From Frigoribacterium faeni (GTDB lineage: Bacteria; Actinomycetota; Actinomycetes; Actinomycetales; Microbacteriaceae), in the NCBI RefSeq assembly GCF_011761235.1, contig NZ_JAAOYW010000002.1:744001-808000 (forward strand): a DNA stretch of 64,000 nucleotides, given 5' to 3'. This document shows, piece after piece, positions 34,508 to 42,897 of this stretch; position 1 is the first letter of the stretch, and every line of letters begins with the position of its first letter. The translations under genes were made by a program, and so were the position numbers. Under the pieces are notes generated by a model. It saw nothing but the letters and a program-made list of their open reading frames with translations, searched no databases and was not told the origin of the DNA.

Positions 34508-35165
34508 GACGGTCAGCGATGCGCTCTATCGGTGGCCGGTTGCCGCCAGGTTTGGCACCCGCGTTCCTAAGGAAAAATTCTACGAACACGGCTCCATCAC
34601 CACCCTCGTCCGACAGCGGTTCGTTGCCGAAGTTCGCCGCATCACCTGGAGCTACAAGCTCGCCGAAACCACCATCCATCTCCCCGGGACCGACATGGTC
34701 CCGGAGATTCAGGTCTTCAGCCTCGAGACAAAGGGCACTGACGTCAGCAATGACGTGCTAGCGGCGATCGATAAGTCGGTTCACTTCCCCGTCATTTTTG
34801 AGGTGGTAAGGGGCGACGCGGTACGCACGACCGCGGCGCACAAGGTGCTTGGGGCAAGCGCGCCAAAGATCGGCACATATTTCACGACCGGCTGGCTTTC
34901 CACGGCCTCTGAGCGTGCGCCCTTGCCCACCGCCATCGACCTACACGCCCTTTACGAGGCCCTTGTGGCCTCGCTGCTGCCGGGCCCGACGCGGCGCGGC
35001 GAGTCGGTGTCTGAAGCCTGCGACAGAATGGATCGAGCAAAGAAGCTCGAACGCGAGATCGCAGCCCTGGACCGCAAGCTCCGCACTGAGCCCCAGCTCA
35101 ACCGGAAGGTCGAGCTGCGCCGAGAGCTACGGGATCGCAAGGCCGCCCTCGCGGCCTTGGATTGA
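34497..35165 (+). CDS. DUF4391 domain protein
   Basis: A 222-residue protein. The DUF4391 pattern is visible: LYRWPVAARFGTRVPKEKFY, FVAEVRRITWSYKLAETTIH, VFSLETKG and YFTTGWLSTASERAPLPTAI. A C-terminal coiled coil follows (EACDRMDRAKKLEREIAALD). The family has no known biochemical role but recurs with helicase and type III restriction genes. Start is GTG 34497, overlapping the helicase end by 11 bases. The coiled coil suggests that it bridges subunits. Confidence 0.8.
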   Translation: MTTETVSDALYRWPVAARFGTRVPKEKFYEHGSITTLVRQRFVAEVRRITWSYKLAETTIHLPGTDMVPEIQVFSLETKGTDVSNDVLAAIDKSVHFPVIFEVVRGDAVRTTAAHKVLGASAPKIGTYFTTGWLSTASERAPLPTAIDLHALYEALVASLLPGPTRRGESVSEACDRMDRAKKLEREIAALDRKLRTEPQLNRKVELRRELRDRKAALAALD

Positions 35166-35174
35166 GAGGAAAAG

Positions 35175-37265
35175 ATGACGAAGCCGGACAAGCTGGAGTT
35201 GCAGTCAGCTGACGTGACACGCAAAAACGTCGAAGCGCTGGCTGCACTATTCCCGCACATCGTCACCGAGGGGTTGGACGACGACGGCAAGCTCGTTCAT
35301 CAAATCGATCTTGAGGCGCTCCAGCAGGAACTCAGCGACTACACCGTCGGGGGCAAGGAGCTCTACCAGATCGACTGGCCGGGCAAACTCGCCGCCGAAT
35401 TCGCCTCGAATGCACCCATCGGCAAGACCCTGAGGCCTAACCGCGCTGACTCAGTAGCCTTCGACACCACTAAGAACCTTCTTGTCGAGGGAGACAATCT
35501 CGAAGCGCTGAAGCTGCTCCAGGAGTCATTCCTCGGCAAGGTTCGTCTCATTTACATCGACCCGCCTTACAACACCGGAGGGGACCTCGTCTACCGAGAC
35601 GATTTCTCATCCTCTAAGCAGGAATATCTCTGGCAGTCGCGCCAAGTGAACGAAGTTGGCGAAAAGCTCGCGTCGAACACCGAGTCGAACGGGCGGTTCC
35701 ACTCTGACTGGCTGAGCATGATCTACCCGCGACTCCGGCTGGCCAAGCGGTTCCTTGCCCAAGACGGTGTGATCCTGGTCAGCATCGACGATGCTGAGCA
35801 GGCGTCGCTCCGCCGAGTCATGGATGAAGTCTTCGGCGAACAAAACTTTGTTGCTCAGCTCGTGTGGGAGAAGGGGCGCAAAAACGATGCGAAGTTTTTC
35901 TCAATCGGGCATGAATACGTTCTGGTGTACGCAAAGTCGAAATCTTTCCTTCGAGAACAGAACGTATCTTGGCGCGAGGAAAAGCCAGGGGCTCGCGAGG
36001 TCTGGGAGGAGTATCTGCTGCTCCGAGAAGCTCATGGCGCCGATGACGAGGCCATCGAGCATGCCCTTACAAGCTGGTACAAGAACCTCCCGAAAAGCCA
36101 TCCGGCGAAGAAACTTGCTCGCACACGACACGTCGATGCGAACGGGCCGTGGCGTGACGACAACATTTCCTGGCCAGGGGGCGGCGGACCGCACTATGAC
36201 CTACGTCACCCTGTCACGGGGCAGGCGTGCGCGGTTCCTGAAGCTGGATGGCGCTATGGCGAGGATGAGATGAAGCGGCGTATCGCACTGGGCCTCATTG
36301 TGTTCCGTGACGATCACACCTTGCCACCGTTTCGAAAATCTCATCTTCGGCCGGTCGCAGGTGAAGTTAACGATGTCGACGACGGTGCTGATGAAGAGAG
36401 TGGGGATGACACCGGACTTGCCGTTCAAGTCAGAGGAAGCTACTTCTACAAGCAATCTCAGGTGTCCGTTCGGCACCTTCGCAACCTCATGGGCGCACAG
36501 GTATTCAACAACCCCAAAGACCACGAGGTGCTGTCGCGCCTGTTTGAGTACGTCCTGGGCGGCAAGGGCGGAATCGTCATGGACTTCTTCGCCGGGTCCG
36601 GCACGACCGCCGAAGCCGTCTTCGAGCTTTGTGCTCGCACAGGGCTCAACTGCTCGGTGATCCTGGTGCAGCTCCCCGAATTACTGGAAGACAACTTCAA
36701 GGCGGCCACCGGCTCAGCTAAGACAACTATCCAGAACGCCATCAAGCTGCTTGAGGATCTCGACAAGCCGCTCACCATCGCCGAGCTGACGAAACTCCGT
36801 GTCCAGAGGGCCGGCGCTCAGGTCTTGGCGAAACGCCAGGCTTCGGACTGGAACGGTGACGTCGGCTTCCGCGCCTTCACCGTCGATACGACGAATAAGG
36901 CCATCGTTGAGACCTCGCCGGAGGCGACCGAACAGCAGCAGCTCGCCGGACTCATCGACACCTTCAAGTCAGAACGCAGCAGCATAGATATCCTCTTCGA
37001 GGCGTTGCTCGACTCCGGCTTGGACGTGACCTCCTCCGTCGCTTCGGAAACAGTTGGCAAGCACGAAGTCCTCGATTTCGATGACGGGTTCATGCTCGCT
37101 TGTCTAGACGACGAGATCGACGATGAGGTAGTCCGCGCAATCGCGATGCGGAAGCCTGCGACGGCAATCTTTAAGGACAGTGGCTTCGGCAACGACGACG
37201 AACGAATCAATGCCATGCAAGTGTTTGCCCTGCTCGCGCCGGACGCCGTGGTGAAGGTCCTCTAG
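35175..37265 (+). CDS. type III restriction-modification methyltransferase (Mod)
   Basis: A 696-residue adenine-N6 methyltransferase of the beta group. Catalytic motif IV (LIYIDPPYNTGGDLVYRDDF) comes before the AdoMet motif I (VMDFFAGSGTTAEAVFELC). NLLVEGDNLEALKLLQ precedes them, as in Mod subunits. The region between the motifs is a long target-recognition part, ending HLRNLMGAQVFNNPKDHEVL. It methylates one strand of an asymmetric site and guides the Res subunit. Strong ribosome-binding site (AGAGGAAAAG); 9 bases from the DUF4391 stop. The recognition sequence cannot be read from the protein. Confidence 0.92.
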   Translation: MTKPDKLELQSADVTRKNVEALAALFPHIVTEGLDDDGKLVHQIDLEALQQELSDYTVGGKELYQIDWPGKLAAEFASNAPIGKTLRPNRADSVAFDTTKNLLVEGDNLEALKLLQESFLGKVRLIYIDPPYNTGGDLVYRDDFSSSKQEYLWQSRQVNEVGEKLASNTESNGRFHSDWLSMIYPRLRLAKRFLAQDGVILVSIDDAEQASLRRVMDEVFGEQNFVAQLVWEKGRKNDAKFFSIGHEYVLVYAKSKSFLREQNVSWREEKPGAREVWEEYLLLREAHGADDEAIEHALTSWYKNLPKSHPAKKLARTRHVDANGPWRDDNISWPGGGGPHYDLRHPVTGQACAVPEAGWRYGEDEMKRRIALGLIVFRDDHTLPPFRKSHLRPVAGEVNDVDDGADEESGDDTGLAVQVRGSYFYKQSQVSVRHLRNLMGAQVFNNPKDHEVLSRLFEYVLGGKGGIVMDFFAGSGTTAEAVFELCARTGLNCSVILVQLPELLEDNFKAATGSAKTTIQNAIKLLEDLDKPLTIAELTKLRVQRAGAQVLAKRQASDWNGDVGFRAFTVDTTNKAIVETSPEATEQQQLAGLIDTFKSERSSIDILFEALLDSGLDVTSSVASETVGKHEVLDFDDGFMLACLDDEIDDEVVRAIAMRKPATAIFKDSGFGNDDERINAMQVFALLAPDAVVKVL

Positions 37266-37269
37266 CCGG

Positions 37270-40200
37270 ATGAAGCTTCATTTCAAAGTGCAGGCCTACC
37301 AGACCGCAGCGGTCGACGCTGTAGTTGACGTGTTCGGCGCCTTGCACCGTCAGCCGTTCGTCGACGGCATCAAGTACAAGATTGACCCTGGCAAGTCCAT
37401 CTGGGATCCACGCGCCGAGGGGAGGACTGCTGGAATGCTCGCCGCGCTCACCCCAGAGGTCGTTCGAGCTGAGCCACGTGGGCCAGGGTTGCGAAACGCG
37501 GACCTGGCGCTGAGCGCCACTCAACTCTTGGAAAACTTGCGTATTGTCCAGCGGCGCACTCCTGGCCTTTCGCCGTCGTCCGAACTGGTCAGGAGTCCCG
37601 CAGCCGATCTGAATTTAGACGTCGACATGGAGACGGGCACTGGGAAGACTTACGTATACATCAAGACGATCATGGAACTCCACCGAAAGTTCGGCTGGTC
37701 AAAATACGTCATTGTTGTTCCGAGCGTCGCCATACGCGAAGGCGTGAAGAAGTCGTTCGAGATCACAGCGGAGCACTTTCTGAACGAATACAACCGACGT
37801 GTGCGCGCTTTCGTGTACGACTCCGATCACATCGAAGACATCGAGACCTTCTCTTCCGACGACGGCATCCAAGTGATGATCATCAATGCCCAAAACTTCA
37901 ACCGTGACGCAAAGAAGTCCGCCGAGGACGTCGAGAGCAAGGGTAAATCGAGCGGCTTGAGGATGTTCAGGGAACTCGATGGGTTCAAGTCACGACGCCC
38001 GATCGATGTCATCGCAGCAAACCGTCCCATCCTCATCATTGACGAGCCGCAGCGTCTTGGGTCCGATCCGAAGAAGCCTTCGGAAACGCTGAAAGCGCTA
38101 CGCCAGTTCAACGCTCTTTTTGCGCTCCGCTACTCAGCTACTCACAAGATCAGGCACAACACGGTACACCGCCTTGACGCTCTCGATGCCTACAACAACA
38201 AGCTAGTCAAGAAGATCGCGGCAAAAGGGATCAGCGTTAAGGGGCTGAGTGGTACGAGCGCGTACCTCTACCTAGATGGGATCGAGCTTGGGATCGGAGC
38301 CGACTTCCCGAAGGCGCGGCTGGAGTTGGAGTGGCAGCCGAAGGGGGGCGGCACTCCGGCTCGCAAGACCTTCAAGGTTCGAAAGGGCTCTCGGTTGTAC
38401 GACCTCTCGGGTGAGCTGGAGGCGTACAAGGGTCTTGTTGTTGACGAAGTCGATGCGGTTGATGGCAAAGTCACCTTTATCGACGGTCAATCACTTTTGG
38501 CCGGCGACGTCGTCAACGACTCAACCGAAGAGCAGAAGCGACGCATCCAAATTCGTGAGGTCGTCCGTGCACACCTCGATAAGGAACGCCAGCTCTTCCC
38601 GCTGGGGATCAAAGTGCTGTCCCTCTTTTTCATTGATGAGGTCGTGAAGTACCGCGACTACTTGCGACCAGATCAGATGGGTGATTATGCCCGAATGTTC
38701 GAGGAGGAGTATGTCACACTCCGCGACTCTCGCCTTGAAGAGCTCGACCTCGATAAGGCGAGTGAGAGGTACCGCTCATTTCTCGAGCGCGATGCAGTTG
38801 GTGACATTCACAACGGGTACTTCTCGAAGGACAAGACCGGCAAGTGGGTGAACAGCGACGCTGGCGAAGCCTCCGATGAGAAGGGCAAAGGGCTCTCCAA
38901 AGACGCTGAAGCATACGACGCGATCCTTCGGGACAAGGAAAAGCTGCTCGACCAGGACTTTCCGCTGCGATTCATTTTCAGCCACTCCGCACTTCGTGAA
39001 GGTTGGGACAGCCCAAATGTCTTTACGCTCGGTTTCCTTAAGAAGGCAACGGCCGGCGACTCACGACGGCAGGAAGTCGGACGAGGCTTGCGCCTCGCCG
39101 TCGACCACGATGGCGACCGCACTGACAACCCGGACACCGTCCACCAGATCAACGTCCTCACTGTGGTCACCGAGGAGTCCTACGTCGAGTTCGTTGCCGG
39201 ATTTCAGAAAGAAACCCTGGCACTTCTCAGCGCACGGCCCCGAACAGCGAGTGTTGACTTCTTCACAGGGGCAATTGTCGCTGCTGCGCCGACGGGCGCA
39301 GATCACAAGATCACCGCGGAGGAGTCGAAGCAGCTTTTGCGTTGGCTTCAGAAACATGAATTCGTCGACCTCGACGACCATCTTGCCGAAACATGGCTCA
39401 ACCGGTCGGGCCAGGAGGCCATCCCTTCGCTGCCCGAAGCCCTAGTGCCCTACACCCATCAGGTGATCGAGCTGATCGATTCGCTCAACGTGCAGGCAAC
39501 GCCGGTTGACGATGCGAGAAAGCCGAAGATCCAGCGCAACAACGCAAATTTCAAGAAGCAGGCGTTCCTCGATCTCTGGGATCGCATCAATCGGCGCGTG
39601 ACATATGAAGTCCATTTCGACTCTAAGGAACTCATCGACAACTCCATCAGTGCACTAGATCTGTCGCTGCATGTGACGCGGCTCCGTTACGAGGTGATTG
39701 ACGGCGTCCAGCAAGACATGATCGAGGCGGACGCACTGGCGGCGGGTGGCAGTTTCAAGGTGACGCGACGCCAGATCGCGGAGTTCGAATTGACTGCACG
39801 ATCGTCGGTGACGTATGACTTGCTCGGCGAAGTCGCCGAGAAGACGGATCTGACTCGGCGCACATGCGCGGCGGTCCTAGCTGGCGTAAAGCCGAACACC
39901 TTCGAAATGTTCCGGCAGAACCCAGAGCAATTCATCAACGAGGCTGCTCGCATTATCAATGAGCAAAAGGCCCAGGCCATTACTGCAGAGCACGTTGAAT
40001 ACCACCTGTCCGACGACAGATACAACTCTTCGATCATCTTCCCTGAGACGCTCGACGCGACGAACTTCGAGAAGGCCGTTCCTACCCCGAACCGAAACGT
40101 CTATGAGTACCTGATCGACGATTCGGGCATTGAGCGAGCATTCGGCGCAGCCTTGGACATCAGTGAGGACGTCATTGTCTACACGAAGCTGCCACGCGGC

Positions 40201-40458
40201 TTCCGCATTCCCACACCGATTTCTGACTACATCCCGGACTGGGCGATCGCCTTCAGAGAGGGCTCGATCAAACACGTCTTCTTCGTCGCCGAGACCAAGG
40301 GCGACCTGTCGACGCTCGAGCTCCGCACTTCCGAGCAGAAGAAGATCGACTACGCCCGGAAGCTTTTTGCGAAGCTCAACGAGGTCGCGGGTACCCCGGA
40401 CGTGAAATACGACGTCGTCACTAACTACGACCAACTTATCGATATTGTAGGAGCCTAA
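37270..40458 (+). CDS. type III restriction endonuclease subunit (Res)
   Basis: A 1062-residue protein, the usual size of Res. Helicase motifs: DVDMETGTGKTYVYIKTIME (Walker A), LIIDEPQRLG (the DEPQ/DEPH box typical of type III), ALRYSATHK (III), HSALREGWDSPNVFTLGFLK and RRQEVGRGLRLAVD (VI). The C-terminal PD-(D/E)xK nuclease lies in PDWAIAFREGSIKHVFFVAE, then TKGDLSTLELR (E-x-K: AETKG). It cuts after ATP-driven communication between two inversely oriented sites. It starts 5 bases after Mod. Confidence 0.92.
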   Translation: MKLHFKVQAYQTAAVDAVVDVFGALHRQPFVDGIKYKIDPGKSIWDPRAEGRTAGMLAALTPEVVRAEPRGPGLRNADLALSATQLLENLRIVQRRTPGLSPSSELVRSPAADLNLDVDMETGTGKTYVYIKTIMELHRKFGWSKYVIVVPSVAIREGVKKSFEITAEHFLNEYNRRVRAFVYDSDHIEDIETFSSDDGIQVMIINAQNFNRDAKKSAEDVESKGKSSGLRMFRELDGFKSRRPIDVIAANRPILIIDEPQRLGSDPKKPSETLKALRQFNALFALRYSATHKIRHNTVHRLDALDAYNNKLVKKIAAKGISVKGLSGTSAYLYLDGIELGIGADFPKARLELEWQPKGGGTPARKTFKVRKGSRLYDLSGELEAYKGLVVDEVDAVDGKVTFIDGQSLLAGDVVNDSTEEQKRRIQIREVVRAHLDKERQLFPLGIKVLSLFFIDEVVKYRDYLRPDQMGDYARMFEEEYVTLRDSRLEELDLDKASERYRSFLERDAVGDIHNGYFSKDKTGKWVNSDAGEASDEKGKGLSKDAEAYDAILRDKEKLLDQDFPLRFIFSHSALREGWDSPNVFTLGFLKKATAGDSRRQEVGRGLRLAVDHDGDRTDNPDTVHQINVLTVVTEESYVEFVAGFQKETLALLSARPRTASVDFFTGAIVAAAPTGADHKITAEESKQLLRWLQKHEFVDLDDHLAETWLNRSGQEAIPSLPEALVPYTHQVIELIDSLNVQATPVDDARKPKIQRNNANFKKQAFLDLWDRINRRVTYEVHFDSKELIDNSISALDLSLHVTRLRYEVIDGVQQDMIEADALAAGGSFKVTRRQIAEFELTARSSVTYDLLGEVAEKTDLTRRTCAAVLAGVKPNTFEMFRQNPEQFINEAARIINEQKAQAITAEHVEYHLSDDRYNSSIIFPETLDATNFEKAVPTPNRNVYEYLIDDSGIERAFGAALDISEDVIVYTKLPRGFRIPTPISDYIPDWAIAFREGSIKHVFFVAETKGDLSTLELRTSEQKKIDYARKLFAKLNEVAGTPDVKYDVVTNYDQLIDIVGA

Positions 40459-40600
40459 TCGAAGCAGTCATTGGGCTGTACCTGTCTCAACTGGATGCAG
40501 GGCCCGAACCAGGCTGCCATGGCTCGGGCCTCTCTAGCCCGCTAGTGTGGCGATCGAAGCGTCGTGTCGAGCTACGGGGCTGACTACGAAATGGGGAATC

Positions 40601-40918
40601 GTGCGTCTGACTTCTGTGTCATTGTCGGGTTTTCGGGGATACCGAAGCGAGATAGTCGTAGCAATCGATGCCGAGACAACGACAGTCATTGGTCGTAACG
40701 ACGCCGGAAAGTCCAGCCTGTTCGAAGCGCTGGACATCTTCTTCGGGGGATCGAAACTCGAGCTATCCGATTTCACAGTGGACAGCACCGAGCCGGTCGT
40801 CATCAGTTGCACCTTTGCCGACCTTCCTTCGTCCGTCGTGATCGATTCGGACCGCTCGACAACATTCGCAGCCGAATACTTGCTGACCAATCAGGATCAG
40901 CTATCCCTAGGGTTATGA
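40601..40918 (+). pseudogene. truncated OLD/RecF-like ATPase (N-terminal fragment)
   Basis: From the GTG at 40601 the frame begins VRLTSVSLSGFRGYRSEIVV, then TTVIGRNDAGKSSLFEALDI with a Walker A (GRNDAGKSS), exactly the start of OLD-family ATP-dependent endonucleases and related SMC-like ATPases. It stops after about 105 residues (…LTNQDQLSLGL), far short of the 500-600 residues of the family; there is no signature motif, Walker B or TOPRIM domain. It is most likely a broken defence gene at the end of the type III operon. Confidence 0.65.
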
Positions 40919-40974
40919 GACACAGGGTATGGCTACGAGCTAGACGCGTTTCGCCCACGAGTAAGTGAAGAGAG

Positions 40975-41322
40975 CTAGGCGCGTCGAAAGAGATAGACCC
41001 CGGTAAGGGTGCCTTGGGAGTAGACGCTCGAAACTTGGTCGTTACTATTGCTCGTCGAATTCACGCTGACGTCGTAGGCATAATCCGCACGCTCGAGCTG
41101 CCAGCCAATGGCTTCAATGTCGGACAATGTCCGGCCGCCGTCATCCTCGACCCTAAGAACGACTTCGAGCAGGCTGTCGCCACGAGCATGCGCGCTTGTC
41201 GCCTTGCCAAGCGGGGACCGAAGGTACCGATCCTTAGCCTTGCGTTCCGCTGCGTCAGCCTTGCCCTGAGCTTTCTGTCTCTCGGCAGCGGCCTTTCCCT
41301 CGGCTGATCTGAAGAACCCCAT
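40975..41322 (-). CDS. hypothetical protein with GWxL-type small domain
   Basis: A 115-residue protein. The N-terminal segment is basic and alanine-rich (FRSAEGKAAAERQKAQGKAD), likely a coiled coil; then comes a small alpha/beta domain (LSDIEAIGWQLERADYAYDV, ending TGVYLFRRA). The layout I-x-x-x-GW-x-L...Y-L-FRR recurs in uncharacterised actinobacterial proteins. It lies 9 bases after the next gene in an apparent two-gene operon. Function unknown. Confidence 0.6.
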   Translation of the reverse strand: MGFFRSAEGKAAAERQKAQGKADAAERKAKDRYLRSPLGKATSAHARGDSLLEVVLRVEDDGGRTLSDIEAIGWQLERADYAYDVSVNSTSNSNDQVSSVYSQGTLTGVYLFRRA

Positions 41323-41331
41323 GTCCCCCTC

Positions 41332-41736
41332 CTACCTTCCGCTGACAATGAAGTCGGAAATCGTGGCGAGTAATTCACTCGACACCAACCACGGATTCTT
41401 CTTGTTGCCCTCGACTTCAATAAGAGCGCCGCCCTCGACCTCGGATAAAACCTGGAACCTATCTCCTGCATGGAGCCAAAGTTTGTTTCCCCCGTCTGCG
41501 CTCGACACGATGGTGTAAGTCCGTGGGACGACAATCGTCGTCGGCTTGATCTTTTGCCGCGCGGCGACGAGCGCCCTAGCGGCACCCTTTTTGATTGCCG
41601 GCGCGGCAGCTGCGCCAATTACCCCGCCGATGAGCGTCCCGCCAGCAGCCACGTACAAGCCGAGTTGGACTGGCCCGTTGGCTGCCTTCGCCAGCTCTAC
41701 CATGGTCTGATAGGCGCCCAGGTTGCTCTTCGCCAT
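41332..41736 (-). CDS. hypothetical membrane-associated protein
   Basis: A 134-residue protein with one glycine/alanine-rich hydrophobic segment (LGLYVAAGGTLIGGVIGAAA) followed by a beta domain (TIVVPRTYTIVSSADGGNKL, then WLVSSELLATISDFIVSGR). ATG 41736 follows GGGGGAA. The frame is open much further upstream but without sense. It is first of a pair with the gene at 40975. No family recognised. Confidence 0.6.
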   Translation of the reverse strand: MAKSNLGAYQTMVELAKAANGPVQLGLYVAAGGTLIGGVIGAAAAPAIKKGAARALVAARQKIKPTTIVVPRTYTIVSSADGGNKLWLHAGDRFQVLSEVEGGALIEVEGNKKNPWLVSSELLATISDFIVSGR

Positions 41737-42518
41737 GCTTCCCCCACTGATTTCAACTAGTCGCGAGGCTAGCAGCGGCCGAATGGCGAGGATGCCCCAG
41801 CAGTTCAGCTCGATGTGGACCCTCGCACGCATCTGTCGCGAGTCGGGACGGTGGACTCTATTGCGACTCCAAGTCACCTCTCGAGCCGTGTCGCATTGAG
41901 GCACACCCCACATCAACGCAAAGTTGGCAGCCAATAGCTAGCCATCAACCGAGACGTTCGCTCAGGTCGTTCCGCGGGAGTTCTCGTCGAGTGGGCGAGA
42001 AATCGACCGCCTCACAATGATCAGTCCGGTGCGCGCATAGGCGGCTAGCGCAGTTACGATTCGAGCCGCTGACCAGGTATGTCGCCAATGGGACGATTGA
42101 CGAAATCGATGTAACCACCGCGCTCGATCTCTGCGCGGATTAGTTGCCTGACAGAGAGCCCTGGATCACGCTGCAGCGCCCACTAAGCGAGCACGGATTC
42201 ATCCTCTTTGGGAATGGACACTCTCTTCCGTTCGGGCGTCGAGTCATCGGCCACTACCAAGATGCTTCCTCACTACAGAGAACACCCGGGATCGGGCCCC
42301 GAACAACAATGTCATAGCTGCTTTCCCAAGAGGGCCAACTTTGCCCTGAACGATTGTCACGAACAACGACCTCTGGCGTCGTCCACGCCCCGCCGTTGGG
42401 CACGTACAAAGGGACGCGCCTCGTTGTCGGGTGTTCCTTCGCGGTTCGGCGTGCGGTTGCTCACAGCGTCCCACCGCGTTCTTGTTACCGCTGCGTTACT
42501 GCATCGCGCCTCCGACGA
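41737..42518. other. mostly non-coding right flank of the island
   Basis: A mosaic of short frames with no convincing gene. One minus-strand stretch (42054-42182) reads RDPGLSVRQLIRAEIERGGY, then IDFVNRPIGDIPGQRLES, which looks like the end of a real protein but has no start codon and hits a stop at 42183. It may be the remnant of a lost island gene. An integrase would be expected here next to the tRNA and is absent. Confidence 0.4.
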
Positions 42519-42566
42519 AGAAAAGAGCCCCGGAACCCCTGTATTCACGGGGTTCGCGGGGCTCTT
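42519..42566 (-). terminator. intrinsic terminator of tRNA-Ser
   Basis: On the minus strand, directly after the tRNA 3' end: a hairpin with arms AAGAGCCCCGCGAACCCC and GGGGTTCCGGGGCTCTT around a 9-base loop, then TTTTC. One unpaired base in the stem. A degraded copy lies at 27246-27290. Confidence 0.85.
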
Positions 42567-42570
42567 GCTC

Positions 42571-42661
42571 TGGCGGTACCGGTGGGATTTGAACCCACGG
42601 TGGAGTCAACCCCCACACATGTTTTCGAGACATGATCCTTCGGCCGCTCGGACACGGTACC
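42571..42661 (-). tRNA. tRNA-Ser(CGA)
   Basis: Ninety-one bases including an encoded CCA. The acceptor stem GGTACCG pairs with CGGTACC, followed by discriminator G and CCA. The anticodon stem CATGT/ACATG closes a loop reading CTCGAAA, giving anticodon CGA for the UCG codon. A long variable arm typical of serine tRNAs and the T-loop GGTTCAAATCC are present. Its 3' half is the integration site of the island on its left. Confidence 0.93.
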
Positions 42662-42773
42662 GGGAGAGAGCTTAGTACATCCGGGGCGGTGTGTCGAAAT
42701 CTGGCGCTCCTCCCTGCTGGCCGACCCGCGCCTCCTTCGTCTCGTGACGGAACAGCCAGCACAGAGACACCGG

Positions 42774-42833
42774 TGAACCGTCACGAACGGCTGCTCGGGC
42801 GGCAGGGAAGAGCCGTTCGCGACGGCTCGCGAG
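42774..42833. repeat. palindromic repeat family, copy 1
   Basis: Left arm GTGAACCGTCACGAACGGCT and right arm (reverse complement) GCGAGCCGTCGCGAACGGCT match at 17 of 20 positions around a roughly 20-base loop. It lies between tRNA-Ser and the SGNH hydrolase gene. The same arms recur at 57537 and 58624. Confidence 0.65.
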
Positions 42834-42897
42834 AGCGAGCGCGCGCGAACAGGACAGGGGCAGGGATGGGGAGCGAGAGCGGGCGTACGCTCCCCGC

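Larger units (their letters stand above)
27246..42616. mobile_element. genomic (defence) island inserted at tRNA-Ser
   Basis: The segment between the two tRNA-Ser-derived repeats has visibly lower GC and mixed third codon positions (many A/T-ending codons) compared with the near-uniform G/C-ending codons on both sides. It carries restriction and other defence genes: GmrSD-like, a type III R-M operon with helicase and DUF4391, and an OLD-like remnant. No integrase, excisionase or transfer gene was recognised, and the repeats have diverged, so the element looks old and immobile. Confidence 0.65.

Noticed and set aside
31238-40458. A DISARM or BREX system
   Set aside because: The hallmark genes (drmA, drmB, drmE; pglZ, brxC, brxL) are absent. 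The operon has a true type III Mod/Res pair.
42054-42182. Integrase remnant near tRNA-Ser
   Set aside because: The minus-strand fragment does look coding, but it has none of the R-H-R-Y residues of tyrosine integrases, so I did not call it an integrase.
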